From an uncultured Lachnospiraceae bacterium (GTDB lineage Bacteria; Bacillota; Clostridia; Lachnospirales; Lachnospiraceae), in assembly GCA_934339135.1 (NCBI GenBank), contig CAKRHP010000001.1, positions 248,001 through 312,000 on the forward strand: a DNA stretch of 64,000 bases. The letters run 5' to 3'. Position 1 is the stretch's first letter, and the number at the start of each line of letters is the position of its first letter. Positions 33,696 through 42,995 of the stretch are shown here, piece by piece. The notes beneath the pieces are model-generated. The model was not told the DNA's origin. It did no database searches and saw nothing but the letters and a program-made list of their open reading frames with translations. The position numbers and the translations under genes were made by a program.

Positions 33696-36248
33696 TTATT
33701 CGCTCAAAAAGCATTTTTCAAATACAACGTTTTTCATGGCTCCATAATATATGACGCCCTCAAACACATCGCATCCAATCTTTTTCGCATACTCCTCCTG
33801 AAGTCTGGTGTGGATGCCTCCACAGGTAACGGTAAGTCCCATCTCCTTTGCCATCTCCACGGTCTTTCGGAAGATCACAGTATCCTTTTCATTGATCATA
33901 TGCTCGCTGAAATATTCTCCGTGGAACTTAATGCCTGTCACCGGCAGACGACGCATAGAATTCACCGCCGTGTGATCTGCGCCAAAACGGCTGATCACCA
34001 CCTGATATCCCAGATTGGTCAGATTACGTATTGCAACCTCGAATGCCGTCGTGGCATCTGCAAAGAAACGCTCCGGAATCTCAAAAATGAAATTCTCCGG
34101 CTCAAGCTTATTCTGCTCCACAACAATATTGTGTATACGCTCCACAGCATGCCTTGTGGACAACTGGCTTGCTGTCATTTCCAGAGAAACCGGAATGACC
34201 TGATTTCCCTTCGCCTTCCATGCACCAATATTGTCTGCTACCTCCTGCAGCAGATAAAAACTGAACTCCTCCAGCTGAGCTCCACGTTCCATCAGATGCA
34301 TGATCTGCGTATATTCAAAATACTGACCATCCCTCATCAGGATCCTTGGGATCGCCTTGCATCCGATCACATGTTCCTTCTCCCCCTTAATCCTTGGAAG
34401 ATAACTGATCTCCACGCTGCGCTCATCCATGGCACGACGAATCTCGCCTGCCATTTCATCTTCTCTGGAAAGCTGCTCCTCCATATCCTCTGTGTAGATC
34501 GCATAATGGTTACCTCTCAGTCCCTTGATGCTTCTTCTGGCCAGATCAGCCTTTTCCAGCATTTCCAGAAGCTCATGATCCTCCTTCTGGATCAGATATA
34601 CACCTACCGTAGAACCAAAATCAATATTGTCCTCCTCCGCCTCCACTTCCTGCTGATGACGTACCACGGCAGACATGGCATTAACCAGTTCCTTGTGTGT
34701 ATCATACTGGAACAATACAACAAAATAGTCCCCGTCTACTCTCGCACACATTCCGTCCTTTGTCAAATGATTTAACAGTACATCGGAAAATGCTTTAAGG
34801 ATACGATTACTTACCGAAAAGCCATAATGATGGCTGAAACTCTGAAATTCATTGATATCCGCACAGATCAGCGCATAATGAGAATCTTCTCTGCGGGATG
34901 TCAGAATCTTCTCTGCCTTCCTTAAAAAGGAAGCATATGGAAGCAAGCCGGTAATGGTGTCCTCCGTCTTGGCTCTCGCCGAAGCTGCGATCTTTTTGAG
35001 TTTACCTGCAAGCTGGGTAATCTCCAATTCGGAATTTTTGACCTGTTCTGCCTTCACCGCATTCTGCCCGTTATCCGAAATAAGCCGGGTAAGACCGTAA
35101 ACAACAATGCCCTGTCCATCTTTCTTTTTCTCGGTAGAGGTGCTGATCTGAACCTTGTGATATGACCCGTTGCTGTTGATCACACGGAAAATGTCCTGAT
35201 GCATCCCTGCATTGGCATCCCAGGAGTTTCTCAGCTGTATAAACTTATCCACATCGTCCGGATGGATGATCGCACGAATGTTTTCATCGGTAAACTGTCC
35301 CTCCAGTATCGACTCCGGCGAATAGGTCTCTCCCAGATCTCCGTCCCGGTGAAGAACATGTGCATCCAGATCATAGGTCCAGATCGTTTCTTTTAACATT
35401 TTTGTGATGACATTGGAGCGGTGATTATTGTCCGCCAGCTCTGCCTCCGCCTGCTTTCTGGCGGTAATATCCACGATCACGCACAAGTACACCGGCTGAC
35501 CATTATCATCATCGATCCGGGTACCGTTGATATAGGACCAGCGGATCTCTCCGCTTTTGGCCATGATACGGTACTCCATGGCAAGGGGACCTCTGTTTTC
35601 AATGGCCTGACGGATCACTCTTCCTACCATCTCCAGATCCTCCGGATACACCAGCTCCGACGTGTCATTATGAAACTGTATATTGTACTCCGACCGGCTG
35701 TAACCTGCCAGACGGAAAAATCCATCGTTCGCATACATGATCTTGAAATCATTTAACCGAACCTTGATCACACCGCCCGGAATACTGTTGGCAATGAGAT
35801 CCAGCTCCCGCTTCGCATTATAGACATCCTGCAGATGACGTTTCGAACCCGAAATATCCAGACCGGAACAATAATAGATCATACTCCCCGGTTTCGCCTC
35901 TCTTTTGGCACGAAATGAGATCCATATGATCGAATCATCCTTGCGTTTTGCACGGAACTCCAAATGAATGCTGCCCCCCATGCTGACCTGACGCGCCATC
36001 AGTGCCTTCATCCTCTGCTTCTCCTCCGGCAGGGCAGGTCCCAGAACTCTGTTTTCAAAACATTCCCGAAACTCCTCCGGGGTATACTGAAACATCTTGT
36101 AAAAACCATCATTGGCATACATGATCTCCGGTTCAGCCTGCATTTTAGCGATCATCATGCCACACTCAGACATGCCCGCCAGACGTGCAAACTGTTCCTT
36201 ATGCATTTCAAAACCACTGTCTGTCGTATTTTCTGTATTAATTTCCAT
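33696..36248 (-). CDS. PAS-GGDEF-EAL protein with degenerate catalytic motifs
   Basis: This 850-residue cytoplasmic protein has three PAS domains (about 15-125, 140-255 and 270-380), a GGDEF-like domain (about 430-560) and an EAL-like domain (about 600-850). The cyclase site reads RVDGDYFVVL instead of RxGGDEF. In the EAL part, the name motif reads GCKAIPRIL, the DDFG loop reads SRFGAD, and the late Glu motif reads TCGGIHT, so metal-binding acids are gone. It therefore probably senses or binds c-di-GMP or another ligand rather than making or cutting it. The start at 36248 has AGGGGG before it. It lies between galK and serS, all co-directional. Confidence 0.88.
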   Translation of the reverse strand: MEINTENTTDSGFEMHKEQFARLAGMSECGMMIAKMQAEPEIMYANDGFYKMFQYTPEEFRECFENRVLGPALPEEKQRMKALMARQVSMGGSIHLEFRAKRKDDSIIWISFRAKREAKPGSMIYYCSGLDISGSKRHLQDVYNAKRELDLIANSIPGGVIKVRLNDFKIMYANDGFFRLAGYSRSEYNIQFHNDTSELVYPEDLEMVGRVIRQAIENRGPLAMEYRIMAKSGEIRWSYINGTRIDDDNGQPVYLCVIVDITARKQAEAELADNNHRSNVITKMLKETIWTYDLDAHVLHRDGDLGETYSPESILEGQFTDENIRAIIHPDDVDKFIQLRNSWDANAGMHQDIFRVINSNGSYHKVQISTSTEKKKDGQGIVVYGLTRLISDNGQNAVKAEQVKNSELEITQLAGKLKKIAASARAKTEDTITGLLPYASFLRKAEKILTSRREDSHYALICADINEFQSFSHHYGFSVSNRILKAFSDVLLNHLTKDGMCARVDGDYFVVLFQYDTHKELVNAMSAVVRHQQEVEAEEDNIDFGSTVGVYLIQKEDHELLEMLEKADLARRSIKGLRGNHYAIYTEDMEEQLSREDEMAGEIRRAMDERSVEISYLPRIKGEKEHVIGCKAIPRILMRDGQYFEYTQIMHLMERGAQLEEFSFYLLQEVADNIGAWKAKGNQVIPVSLEMTASQLSTRHAVERIHNIVVEQNKLEPENFIFEIPERFFADATTAFEVAIRNLTNLGYQVVISRFGADHTAVNSMRRLPVTGIKFHGEYFSEHMINEKDTVIFRKTVEMAKEMGLTVTCGGIHTRLQEEYAKKIGCDVFEGVIYYGAMKNVVFEKCFLSE

Positions 36249-36320
36249 ACCACACACCCCCTTCGTATTCTGTCTCTTTCTCCTTAGGTGCATTAAGTCT
36301 TATTCTATTAATGCTTAAAT

Positions 36321-37493
36321 TTAAACCGGCGATAACTTTGCCGGACCATCACCAATCTGTACGACATAGAAATCTGCCTTATATCCAATAGCTGACTTAT
36401 ACGCTCTGCCAACCCGCTCAATGAACGTATCCACCGCATCATCCTTTACAATGCTCACGGTGCATCCGCCAAAGCCCGCTCCCGTCATACGGGAACCAAG
36501 AACACCATCGACCTTCCATGCCGCTTCTACCAGAGTGTCCAGTTCTCTGCCTGTCACCTCATAATCATCCCGGAGAGAAATATGGGATTCATTCATAAGC
36601 TTTCCAAACAGTGCAATGTCGTTTGCCTTCAATGCCTCTACAGCTTTCACGGTACGCTGGTTCTCATATACCGCATGCTTTGCACGTCTCCGGCGAACCG
36701 GATCCTTCACGGCATCCCGGACTTCCTCAAACTGCTCCTCCGTAAGAGCCCCGAGGCTGTCCACCTGTCTTACCTTCTGAATCTCCTCCAATGCTTTCTC
36801 GCATTCCGCACGGCGTTCATTGTACTTCGAATCTCCCAGCCCGCGCCGTTTGTTGCTGCAGGAGATCACGATCTTGGCTCCTTCCAGCCTGATCGGCGCA
36901 TATTCATAGGAAAGATCTGCCGTGTCCAGAAAGATCGCATGATCCCTTTTGCCCATGGCAATGGCAAACTGATCCATAATACCGCAGTTTACACCATTGA
37001 AATGATTCTCCGAAAACTGTCCCAGAAGTGCCAGATCCTGATTGGAAATCCCTAACTGAAACAGATCATTGAGAATATAGCCGGTCAGCACCTCCACCGA
37101 AGCAGAAGACGAAAGACCGGAGCCGCTTGGAATATTGCCAAACAGCATCAGATCAATACCACAGGGAAGGTCGTAGCCCTTCTCACGCAAAGCCCACATC
37201 ACACCCTTGGGATAATTAGTCCACCCGGCATTTCTACGGGGTTTGAGATCATCGAGACTCGACTCGATCACAGGAAGATGTCCGAAATTCATAGAATAGA
37301 AACGAAGCTTACGGTCATTTCTCTTGCGTACTGCACCGTATGTACCAATCGTCAGGGCACATGGAAAAACATGACCGCCATTGTAATCCGTATGCTCACC
37401 GATCAGATTCACACGTCCCGGCGCAAAGTAAACGGCGATATCATCCGCTGCACCATATACTTCTTGAAATCTTTTGTAAATCCTTTCCTTCAT
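36321..37493 (-). CDS. galK: Galactokinase
   Basis: This 390-residue cytoplasmic GHMP kinase phosphorylates galactose in the Leloir pathway. The galactokinase signature GRVNLIGEHTDYNGG lies at about residues 22-36, the ATP loop GSGLSSSASVEV at about 124-135, and GMMTGAGFGGCT-type motif appears as SRMTGAGFGGCTVSIV near the end. The start at 37493 is set by GGAGGAA just ahead; the first ATG at 37511 overlaps that site. Its own promoter is visible. No galT or galE is in the window. Confidence 0.96.
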   Translation of the reverse strand: MKERIYKRFQEVYGAADDIAVYFAPGRVNLIGEHTDYNGGHVFPCALTIGTYGAVRKRNDRKLRFYSMNFGHLPVIESSLDDLKPRRNAGWTNYPKGVMWALREKGYDLPCGIDLMLFGNIPSGSGLSSSASVEVLTGYILNDLFQLGISNQDLALLGQFSENHFNGVNCGIMDQFAIAMGKRDHAIFLDTADLSYEYAPIRLEGAKIVISCSNKRRGLGDSKYNERRAECEKALEEIQKVRQVDSLGALTEEQFEEVRDAVKDPVRRRRAKHAVYENQRTVKAVEALKANDIALFGKLMNESHISLRDDYEVTGRELDTLVEAAWKVDGVLGSRMTGAGFGGCTVSIVKDDAVDTFIERVGRAYKSAIGYKADFYVVQIGDGPAKLSPV

Positions 37494-37525
37494 GCTCGGT
37501 TCCTCCGTCATATTATATAAATTAC

Positions 37526-37554
37526 ATTATATACTATTCACGGGTGGAAAACAA
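37526..37554 (-). promoter_or_regulatory. galK promoter
   Basis: TTGTTT (37549-37554) and TATAAT (37526-37531) read on the minus strand with a 17-bp spacer, about 30 nt before the galK start. A perfect -10 box makes this a likely sigma-A promoter for galK and the two genes behind it. Confidence 0.65.
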
Positions 37555-37690
37555 GAAGGAAGGATTGCTAAATCTTTGTAGTCTGTAGTAATTTAAGGCA
37601 ACAGCATATCTTGTATAAAAAAGCACTTTGTTCCATATTTTTTACGGATTCATCTTTAAAGCAGCTTTCATCCTGCCGTTATCCGGTTAT

Positions 37691-38155
37691 TTAAATCTCT
37701 CCCGCCTCCCGCAGATATGCAAGAAATCCCTGGCACCCTTCCAGCACATCATCATAGGTCGCATCAAAATTCCCGGTATACCATGGATCTGCAATATCCC
37801 GGTCTGATCCGGCGAACGACAGGAATTTATACACCTTTCCATCCGGATCTCCGTGCAGCATGCGGTGAAGATATTTCATATTGATCTCATCCATTCCGAT
37901 AAAATAATCAAAATCATCATAATCAGCAAAAGAAATCTGCTTTGCTCTGTGAGGCACCAAAGGAATCCCCACTTCTCTCAGCTTGTTCACGGTTCCTCTG
38001 TGAGGAGGGTTTCCGATTTCCTCTGTACTTGTGGCAAAGCTGTCAATCACGAACCGGTCTTCCAGCCCAAGCTCCTTAACTTTATAGGTGAATATGCTCT
38101 CGCTCAGGGTTGATCGGCAGATATTTCCCCAGCAGACAAATGCTACTCTGATCAA
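37691..38155 (-). CDS. Low-molecular-weight protein tyrosine phosphatase
   Basis: This 154-residue cytoplasmic enzyme removes phosphate from tyrosine (or arginine) residues. The P-loop VCWGNICRS contains nucleophile Cys8 and Arg14, and the general-acid loop IADPWYTGNFDATYDDV lies near residue 122. The start codon is TTG at 38155, supported by GGAGG 8 nt before it and by the family's usual start just before the P-loop. In Gram-positives such enzymes often act on exopolysaccharide kinases or stress proteins; no such kinase is adjacent. It lies just after a broken HTH gene. Confidence 0.92.
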   Translation of the reverse strand: MIRVAFVCWGNICRSTLSESIFTYKVKELGLEDRFVIDSFATSTEEIGNPPHRGTVNKLREVGIPLVPHRAKQISFADYDDFDYFIGMDEINMKYLHRMLHGDPDGKVYKFLSFAGSDRDIADPWYTGNFDATYDDVLEGCQGFLAYLREAGEI

Positions 38156-38169
38156 TTTGTAATCCTCCG

Positions 38170-38395
38170 TTATCCTGTAATGTCAGGCAGGACTGTGGTC
38201 ATACCTCCAACCTCATTAGGAAGTTTTTTATAATTGTCCACAGCAAGCCAATATTTTCTGGAATCACTAGTGCCACTTTGGGGACCCCAATGTAATTCCT
38301 TGATATTGGCACACGTCCCTGGGCACAGTAATTTCTTACGCTTCGTTCGGATATATTCCATTTTTTGCAGTTTCAGCAACAGAAATGTATTGCAT
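38170..38395 (-). pseudogene. Broken excisionase-like HTH gene
   Basis: From the ATG at 38395 (AGGAGGG just before) the frame reads MQYISVAETAK and then goes wrong; in the next frame it continues KWNISERSVRNYCAQGRVP, the standard MerR/excisionase-like helix-turn-helix found in many Lachnospiraceae accessory regions. The change falls at a run of six T (38361-38366, plus strand) where seven would keep the frame. A second change further on brings in the ending VDNYKKLPNEVGGM. It probably no longer makes a working DNA-binding protein. Confidence 0.7.
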
Positions 38396-38454
38396 CGGCA
38401 GCCCTCCTGTTAAATTGAAAACAACTTCATCAGAAAATAAAGGAAAAAGGCCTC

Positions 38455-38775
38455 TCAAAGTTTATCGTACTTTGTAGCATTTCCCTTAGCTTTCTCAACC
38501 GGATATTTTATTTCATTCTGTTCCATCTTCATGTTTATAATTTCATCTGCATCAAGCCCTAACTTATCCAACAAGTTCTGACTATACACCAAAACATCAG
38601 CCAGCTCTTCTTTTATATGCTGCAAATCATATTCCTCCTCGGACCACTGGAAACACTCTAAAAGCTCCGCAGCTTCTATCACAATTGATTTTGCAAGATT
38701 CGCCGGTGAATGAAATTGCTCCCAATCTCTATCTTCTGAAAATTTTCTAATTCTTTCTAATGTCTTTCGTTTCAT
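38455..38775 (-). CDS. MazG-like nucleotide pyrophosphohydrolase
   Basis: This 106-residue protein is an all-helical NTP pyrophosphohydrolase of the MazG/RS21-C6 type, which cuts (d)NTPs to monophosphate and pyrophosphate. Metal-binding acids are seen in SIVIEAAELLECFQW (ExxE) and HIKEELADVLVYSQNL (ExxD), and the closing NEIKYPVEKAKG is typical. An AGGAGA site precedes it. It begins three bases after the broken DUF2075 gene and was surely cotranscribed with it. Such short MazG proteins clean dNTP pools or act in phage defence; which applies here is open. Confidence 0.9.
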   Translation of the reverse strand: MKRKTLERIRKFSEDRDWEQFHSPANLAKSIVIEAAELLECFQWSEEEYDLQHIKEELADVLVYSQNLLDKLGLDADEIINMKMEQNEIKYPVEKAKGNATKYDKL

Positions 38776-38777
38776 CT

Positions 38778-40359
38778 CTATATCTCTCCTATTATCGAAG
38801 CTATATATTTTTTCAAACTTTTATCACAGATATATAAATATGTCCCCTTAATTCCTCTCGTCATGAGAACATAATATATATGCTTTATGTAATCTAACAA
38901 TTCTTCTGCGCTAGCTGTTTTCTTCCCGTTTTGGTCATAATAATGTTCCGGTCTGACAATTATTTCCTTCTTGTTTGAATCATAGCCAATTTCTTCTCCC
39001 ATAATCACAAACCCGTAATTCAAATCATAACCTTGTATTGTATGTATACAACCAACCTGTTTGTCAGCGCCTTCAGACAAAACCCAGTTTTCCAGCTTAT
39101 AATTCCACTGCTTCTTCACGCCATCTAGTTCCATATCGTAACAAGATTTATCTTTTTTACTTTTCCACTCCCATGCATATCCAGCAATCATGCGCGATAG
39201 AGTAAATTCAGCTTCCTTTTTTTGTTGAATATTATCAAATGTTTTAAAATCATTTATTACTTTGAATTCATATTTTTTTATATGAGTAATATGATTACAT
39301 TTGCCTGAAAGAATTTCATTTACCAGATTAATATAATCATTTCCACCATTTACTCTCATCTGCGTAAATAAGGTATAATATGTAACCACTCTTCGATTCT
39401 GTTCCAATTTCATTTTTTTATCAAACCGCTGTATATTAATGCCGGAAGGGCCTACCACCTGCATTTTATCATAAAACAAATCGGACAATCACACTGTTGC
39501 ATAATCCAATCAAGCTCGTCACTTTCGGTTGTCAGCCCCAGCATTTCACAATTAATTTTAAAACTAGCTCTATTTACAATATTTTTATATTGATGCAGCC
39601 TATGCGCTTCATCAACAAGCAAAATATCATAATGCTGCCTCACAACATCTGAAGGACCAATTACATCTGCCGCTTTTAACCCATAAATGCTTCTAAATAC
39701 TCTGGATAATGTTTTTCTCAAAGACGTTGGTGGAACAACAAATCCAATTTTTTATCCCTATACTCTTCACTGTCCCGAAGCAACTTCATTATATATATAG
39801 CAACTATAGTTTTTCCACTTCCCGGCATTCCATTAATAATAATTGCCTGTTTAGGATCCTCTTTAATCATATGTGTTATATTCTCCACAGCGTTGCGTTG
39901 ATCATCATTTAGTTCTTTGAAGGGACTATATTTAAACAAATCTGAGTTTTCTATTTCTTCTATCGAATGCTTAACAAGTTTTTCTCTTTGCAATTTACGC
40001 CAAAGTGAATAGAATTTTATATCATATTTTGACTTATCAAAATATTCCTTATCTGCAATTCCTGCATTTTTATTTGTAACAATAAATTTTTCATCCGCAA
40101 CAATGTATTGAATCAATTTTGACTCATAATCAAATGTCACTGATTGATTAAATTCTTTAGAATATATAAAATGAACTTTTTCAAATATGTTTTTTTCAAC
40201 AGACATATGATGTTGATTCATACGGGTTTTCACATGATTCGATTCCCCAATATATGCCTGCTTTCCGTTCTCCAAAATATAGAGCATGGGCCAATTTGTA
40301 AGATATTCTTCCACTCCATATTTTTGTTTTTTAAAATCTCCTTCAGTAATTTTGAACAT
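38778..40359 (-). pseudogene. Broken GIY-YIG / DUF2075 (Schlafen-like helicase) gene
   Basis: Three pieces in different frames make up one gene of about 525 codons. Piece one has a GIY-YIG nuclease domain (LYILENGKQAYIGESNH) and Walker A (NGMPGSGKTIVAIYIMK); piece two has Walker B (DILLVDEAHRLHQY); piece three has the rest of the DUF2075 helicase (CIHTIQGYDLNYGFVI, YYVLMTRGIKGTY). The first break is at six T (39748-39753), where a seventh would read on as IGFVVPPTSL; the second is at four A (39473-39476), where a fifth would give CFYDKMQVVGPS. The family is a nucleic-acid helicase, often near defence genes. As it stands it is not functional unless the breaks are sequencing errors. Confidence 0.8.
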
Positions 40360-40419
40360 ACATTACCCCAACCTTTTCCAATTAAATATAAATTACAATC
40401 ACACATTCAAATCACTTTC

Positions 40420-41924
40420 CTACTTCTCCCCTTCAAACACCCGGTCCAGTATCTCCATCACAACTTCCTTATCGATTGGCTTCGCAATATGTGCATTCAT
40501 CCCCGCTTTAAATGCCTTTTCCTTATCCTCCTCAAAGGCATTGGCCGTCATGGCCACGATCGGAATATTGGCGATCTTGTTATTGGCGAGGGTACGGATC
40601 TCGCGGGTTGCGGTATAGCCATCCATCTTTGGCATCTGGATATCCATCAGGATCATATCATAATATTCTCCCTGCCCGGAGCTCATGCGCTCCACCGCAT
40701 CCGTGCCGTCCAGTCTGCCCTCATCTCGATGGAGCGGAGCATTTTGCTCACACTCATACAGGTATTGATATCATCGTCTACCACCAGAGCCCGTGCCCCC
40801 TGCAGCTCCGGGATCGGCCCGTAGGTGATCTTTTTATCCGACAGCTTGCATGGGATCGTAATAATAAACTCCGTACCTTTTCCTTCCTCACTTTTTAGAG
40901 ATATGGTGCCACCCATCATATCAATGACATTTTTCGTGATCGCCATACCAAGACCCGTGCCGCTGATCCCCGTCTTTGTGGGGGTTCGCTCTCTGGAAAA
41001 GGAATCAAAAACGTGCTCCTGAAACTCCTTGGACATGCCGATTCCATTGTCTTTTATACTAAACTCAAAGGTGGTATAACCATTCATGCTGCACGGCTTT
41101 TCCAGTACACGGACATTGATCATGCCTCCCACCGGTGTAAACTTCACGGCATTGCTGATAATGTTCAACAGGACCTGATTCAGCCGGAGCTTGTCCGTAA
41201 TAATGTCCTCATGCAAAACATCCTGGGTATCAATATACAGATCGAGCTGCTTCGCAGAAATATTGCCCTGAATGATCGTTCTCAGATCATGAAGAATATC
41301 CGGAATATGTACCTCTGTCTCCTCGATCTTTACACTACCGCTCTCGATCCGGCTCATATCCAGCACATCATTGATCAAACTCAGTAAATGGGTGCTGGAA
41401 ATATTGATCTTATTCAGATAATCCTGCACCAGTTCTTTATCGTCGATATGCGTTGCCGCCAATGCTGTATAACCAATGATCGCATTCATCGGCGTACGGA
41501 TGTCATGGGACATATTACTTAGAAATGTCGTCTTTGCTTTATTGGCGTGTTCTGCTGCCGCGAGGGCGTTGCGAAGTGCCTCCTCGGACTTGCGGTGTCT
41601 GTCCGTGATATTCCATGCATACTCAACAAAAACCTCTCTGCCCTCCCAGACTGTTTTTCTGGTTTTTACGGCAAAAACCTCCTGACCGTTGTCCACCTCA
41701 GTCTCAAAACATTCTCCCTCACCAAGGCGTTTCAACGGGCAAAACGGACATTGCTCCGTAAATCCCATCATATACTCATAGCAATGTTTCCCCTGATAAG
41801 GTTGATCCGAATGACCGGTATACTTTCTCGCCAGTTCATTGGCATATAGCATGGTCAGAGTTTCTGCATCACTCACCTGAATCATTTCAATCGAGTTGTT
41901 TAATATCTCTTCCAGTAACCGCAT
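40420..41924 (-). pseudogene. Hybrid sensor histidine kinase broken in its receiver domain
   Basis: The gene encodes a PAS domain (about 1-125), a HisKA dimer domain with the phosphorylated His in NMSHDIRTPMNAI (about 145-157), an HATPase domain (NAVKFTPVGG, GIGMSKEFQE, GISGTGLGMAI), and the first part of a receiver (ALVVDDDINTC). The frame then stops (after MRADWTARMRWSA at about 40683) and the receiver resumes in another frame with DMILMDIQMPKMDGY and TANAFEED up to 40420. The indel lies near 40700; by usual receiver spacing more than one base may be missing. The start at 41924 has GGAG 6 nt upstream. The kinase part alone could still be made, without a working receiver. Confidence 0.8.
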
Positions 41925-42114
41925 ATTATTCTCCAAATGTATATTCCTTTCTCATTGGTTCTTATATTTTCATTTCTTCATTAAAATAATTTACGTAAAA
42001 CATATCTATTTTCTCTATTTCGCACGACATAAATATTCCACTTATATTTTATTATGAACATATATGGGTGTCAATGAAATCCGGATATTTCACATGTTTT
42101 TGTATACTTATAAT

Positions 42115-42141
42115 AAAAAAAGAGACATTACTCTTGTCTCT
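42115..42141 (-). terminator. Strong terminator downstream of the structured RNA
   Basis: AGAGACA and TGTCTCT (42121-42141) pair around a 7-nt loop, followed on the minus strand by six T (42115-42120). No protein gene ends nearby on this strand except the broken nuclease 150 nt upstream, so it seems to end the RNA at 42166-42259. Confidence 0.8.
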
Positions 42142-42275
42142 AAAAATGTAACATATATAAATAATAAGAGGTTATTTGGCAGGCGTCGCGGCTCCTGCAT
42201 CTCTTTTAACCCATAGGGTGCGTGGTTGCAACGTATTTTACCACCTCAAATAACCTCTTTACTACTATATACTAA
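42142..42275 (-). ncRNA. Candidate structured RNA with a perfect 13-bp closing stem
   Basis: Positions 42166-42178 and 42247-42259 are perfect inverted repeats (AAGAGGTTATTTG). Inside are three further short stems: GCAGG/CCTGC (42179-42198), ACCC/GGGT (42209-42219) and GTGGT/ACCAC (42222-42244), giving a multi-way junction of 94 nt. A strong terminator follows on the minus strand. GC content inside is far above the AT-rich surroundings. It matches no RNA family I know. It could be an independent small RNA, the leader of the hybrid kinase gene, or the end of a lost mobile element. Strand is inferred from the terminator. Confidence 0.5.
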
Positions 42276-42286
42276 TTATAACTCAA

Positions 42287-42722
42287 TTATTCTTTTTTGT
42301 AAATCACTTCTTTATTTCTCAAATAGTTGTTTAATCTCTTTTCCGTTATTTTCCACCCCGTAATGATCGAATTTTTATATCCCTTTTTATCACTTTGTGT
42401 ACATATCTTCAAAACTAAGAGCATAGCCTCACTGTTATTTAAAACCTTCTTAACAATAAGTCCTGCATTAGGGCGTTTATCTCTTATAATATAATCAGGC
42501 GACTCCAAAATTTTCCTAAATATACACCAAAATGTCATCACACGCTTCCGGATGTCTATTTTTTATATGTAATAACTGTTCATTTGTAATAATAACTTCA
42601 TCCGTCAAATGATCACTGGAAATACAATCATATATTGTCCAGTTTAACTTTCCCAGCGAATGAATTATTTTAGTTTTACCATCAGAAACTTCATTTTGAT
42701 TTTTTGAATAAATAGATTTCAT
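42287..42722 (-). pseudogene. Broken PBECR-type (barnase/EndoU/RelE-like) nuclease gene
   Basis: Two overlapping frames form one protein of about 145 residues: first EVIITNEQLLHIKNRHPEAC, then LESPDYIIRDKRPNAGLIVK, GYKNSIITGWKITEKRLNNY and LRNKEVIYKKE. The pattern (HI..RHP, then PD.I...RPN, then KNSIIT, then YLRNK) is that of the PBECR2-like phage-borne nuclease/toxin domains. Removing one A from the run at 42518-42520 restores a single frame through ILVYIRKILESPD. The gene would have been a small toxin or mobile-element product and is now probably dead. Confidence 0.65.
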
Positions 42723-42896
42723 TTTTAACTCTCTTTCATCTTATAATTCTTTTAAGTAGTGGCTATACTCTCATCGCATAGTCAGTTTTTGTATATACTA
42801 TTTTAGCATATATTTCATGTAATTTCAACTACTTTTCTTTTTATTATAAAATTCTATTCTACAACTGTATTGTTTCACTTACCTTTATCTAAACAA

Positions 42897-42930
42897 ACGG
42901 CATCCGCAACCGATAAATTGCGAATGCCGT
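42897..42930 (-). terminator. Terminator after the GH5 glucanase gene
   Basis: ACGGCATCCGCAA and TTGCGAATGCCGT form a 13-bp stem with one mismatch and an 8-nt loop, followed on the minus strand by TTTGTTTAG. It lies 66 nt beyond the stop codon. Confidence 0.75.
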
Positions 42931-42995
42931 CTATTTATTACTATACTATGGCAAAATTGTTGGTTTTTTCGTTTATTACAGAAAGGTCATTTTAA

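Noticed and set aside
33621..34775. Plus-strand 384-codon frame
   Set aside because: Opposite the EAL-like domain of the PAS protein; composition is that of a reverse-strand reading.
38156..42995. Prophage or integrative element
   Set aside because: No integrase, structural, conjugation or replication genes and no attachment repeats were found; only an HTH remnant and accessory genes.
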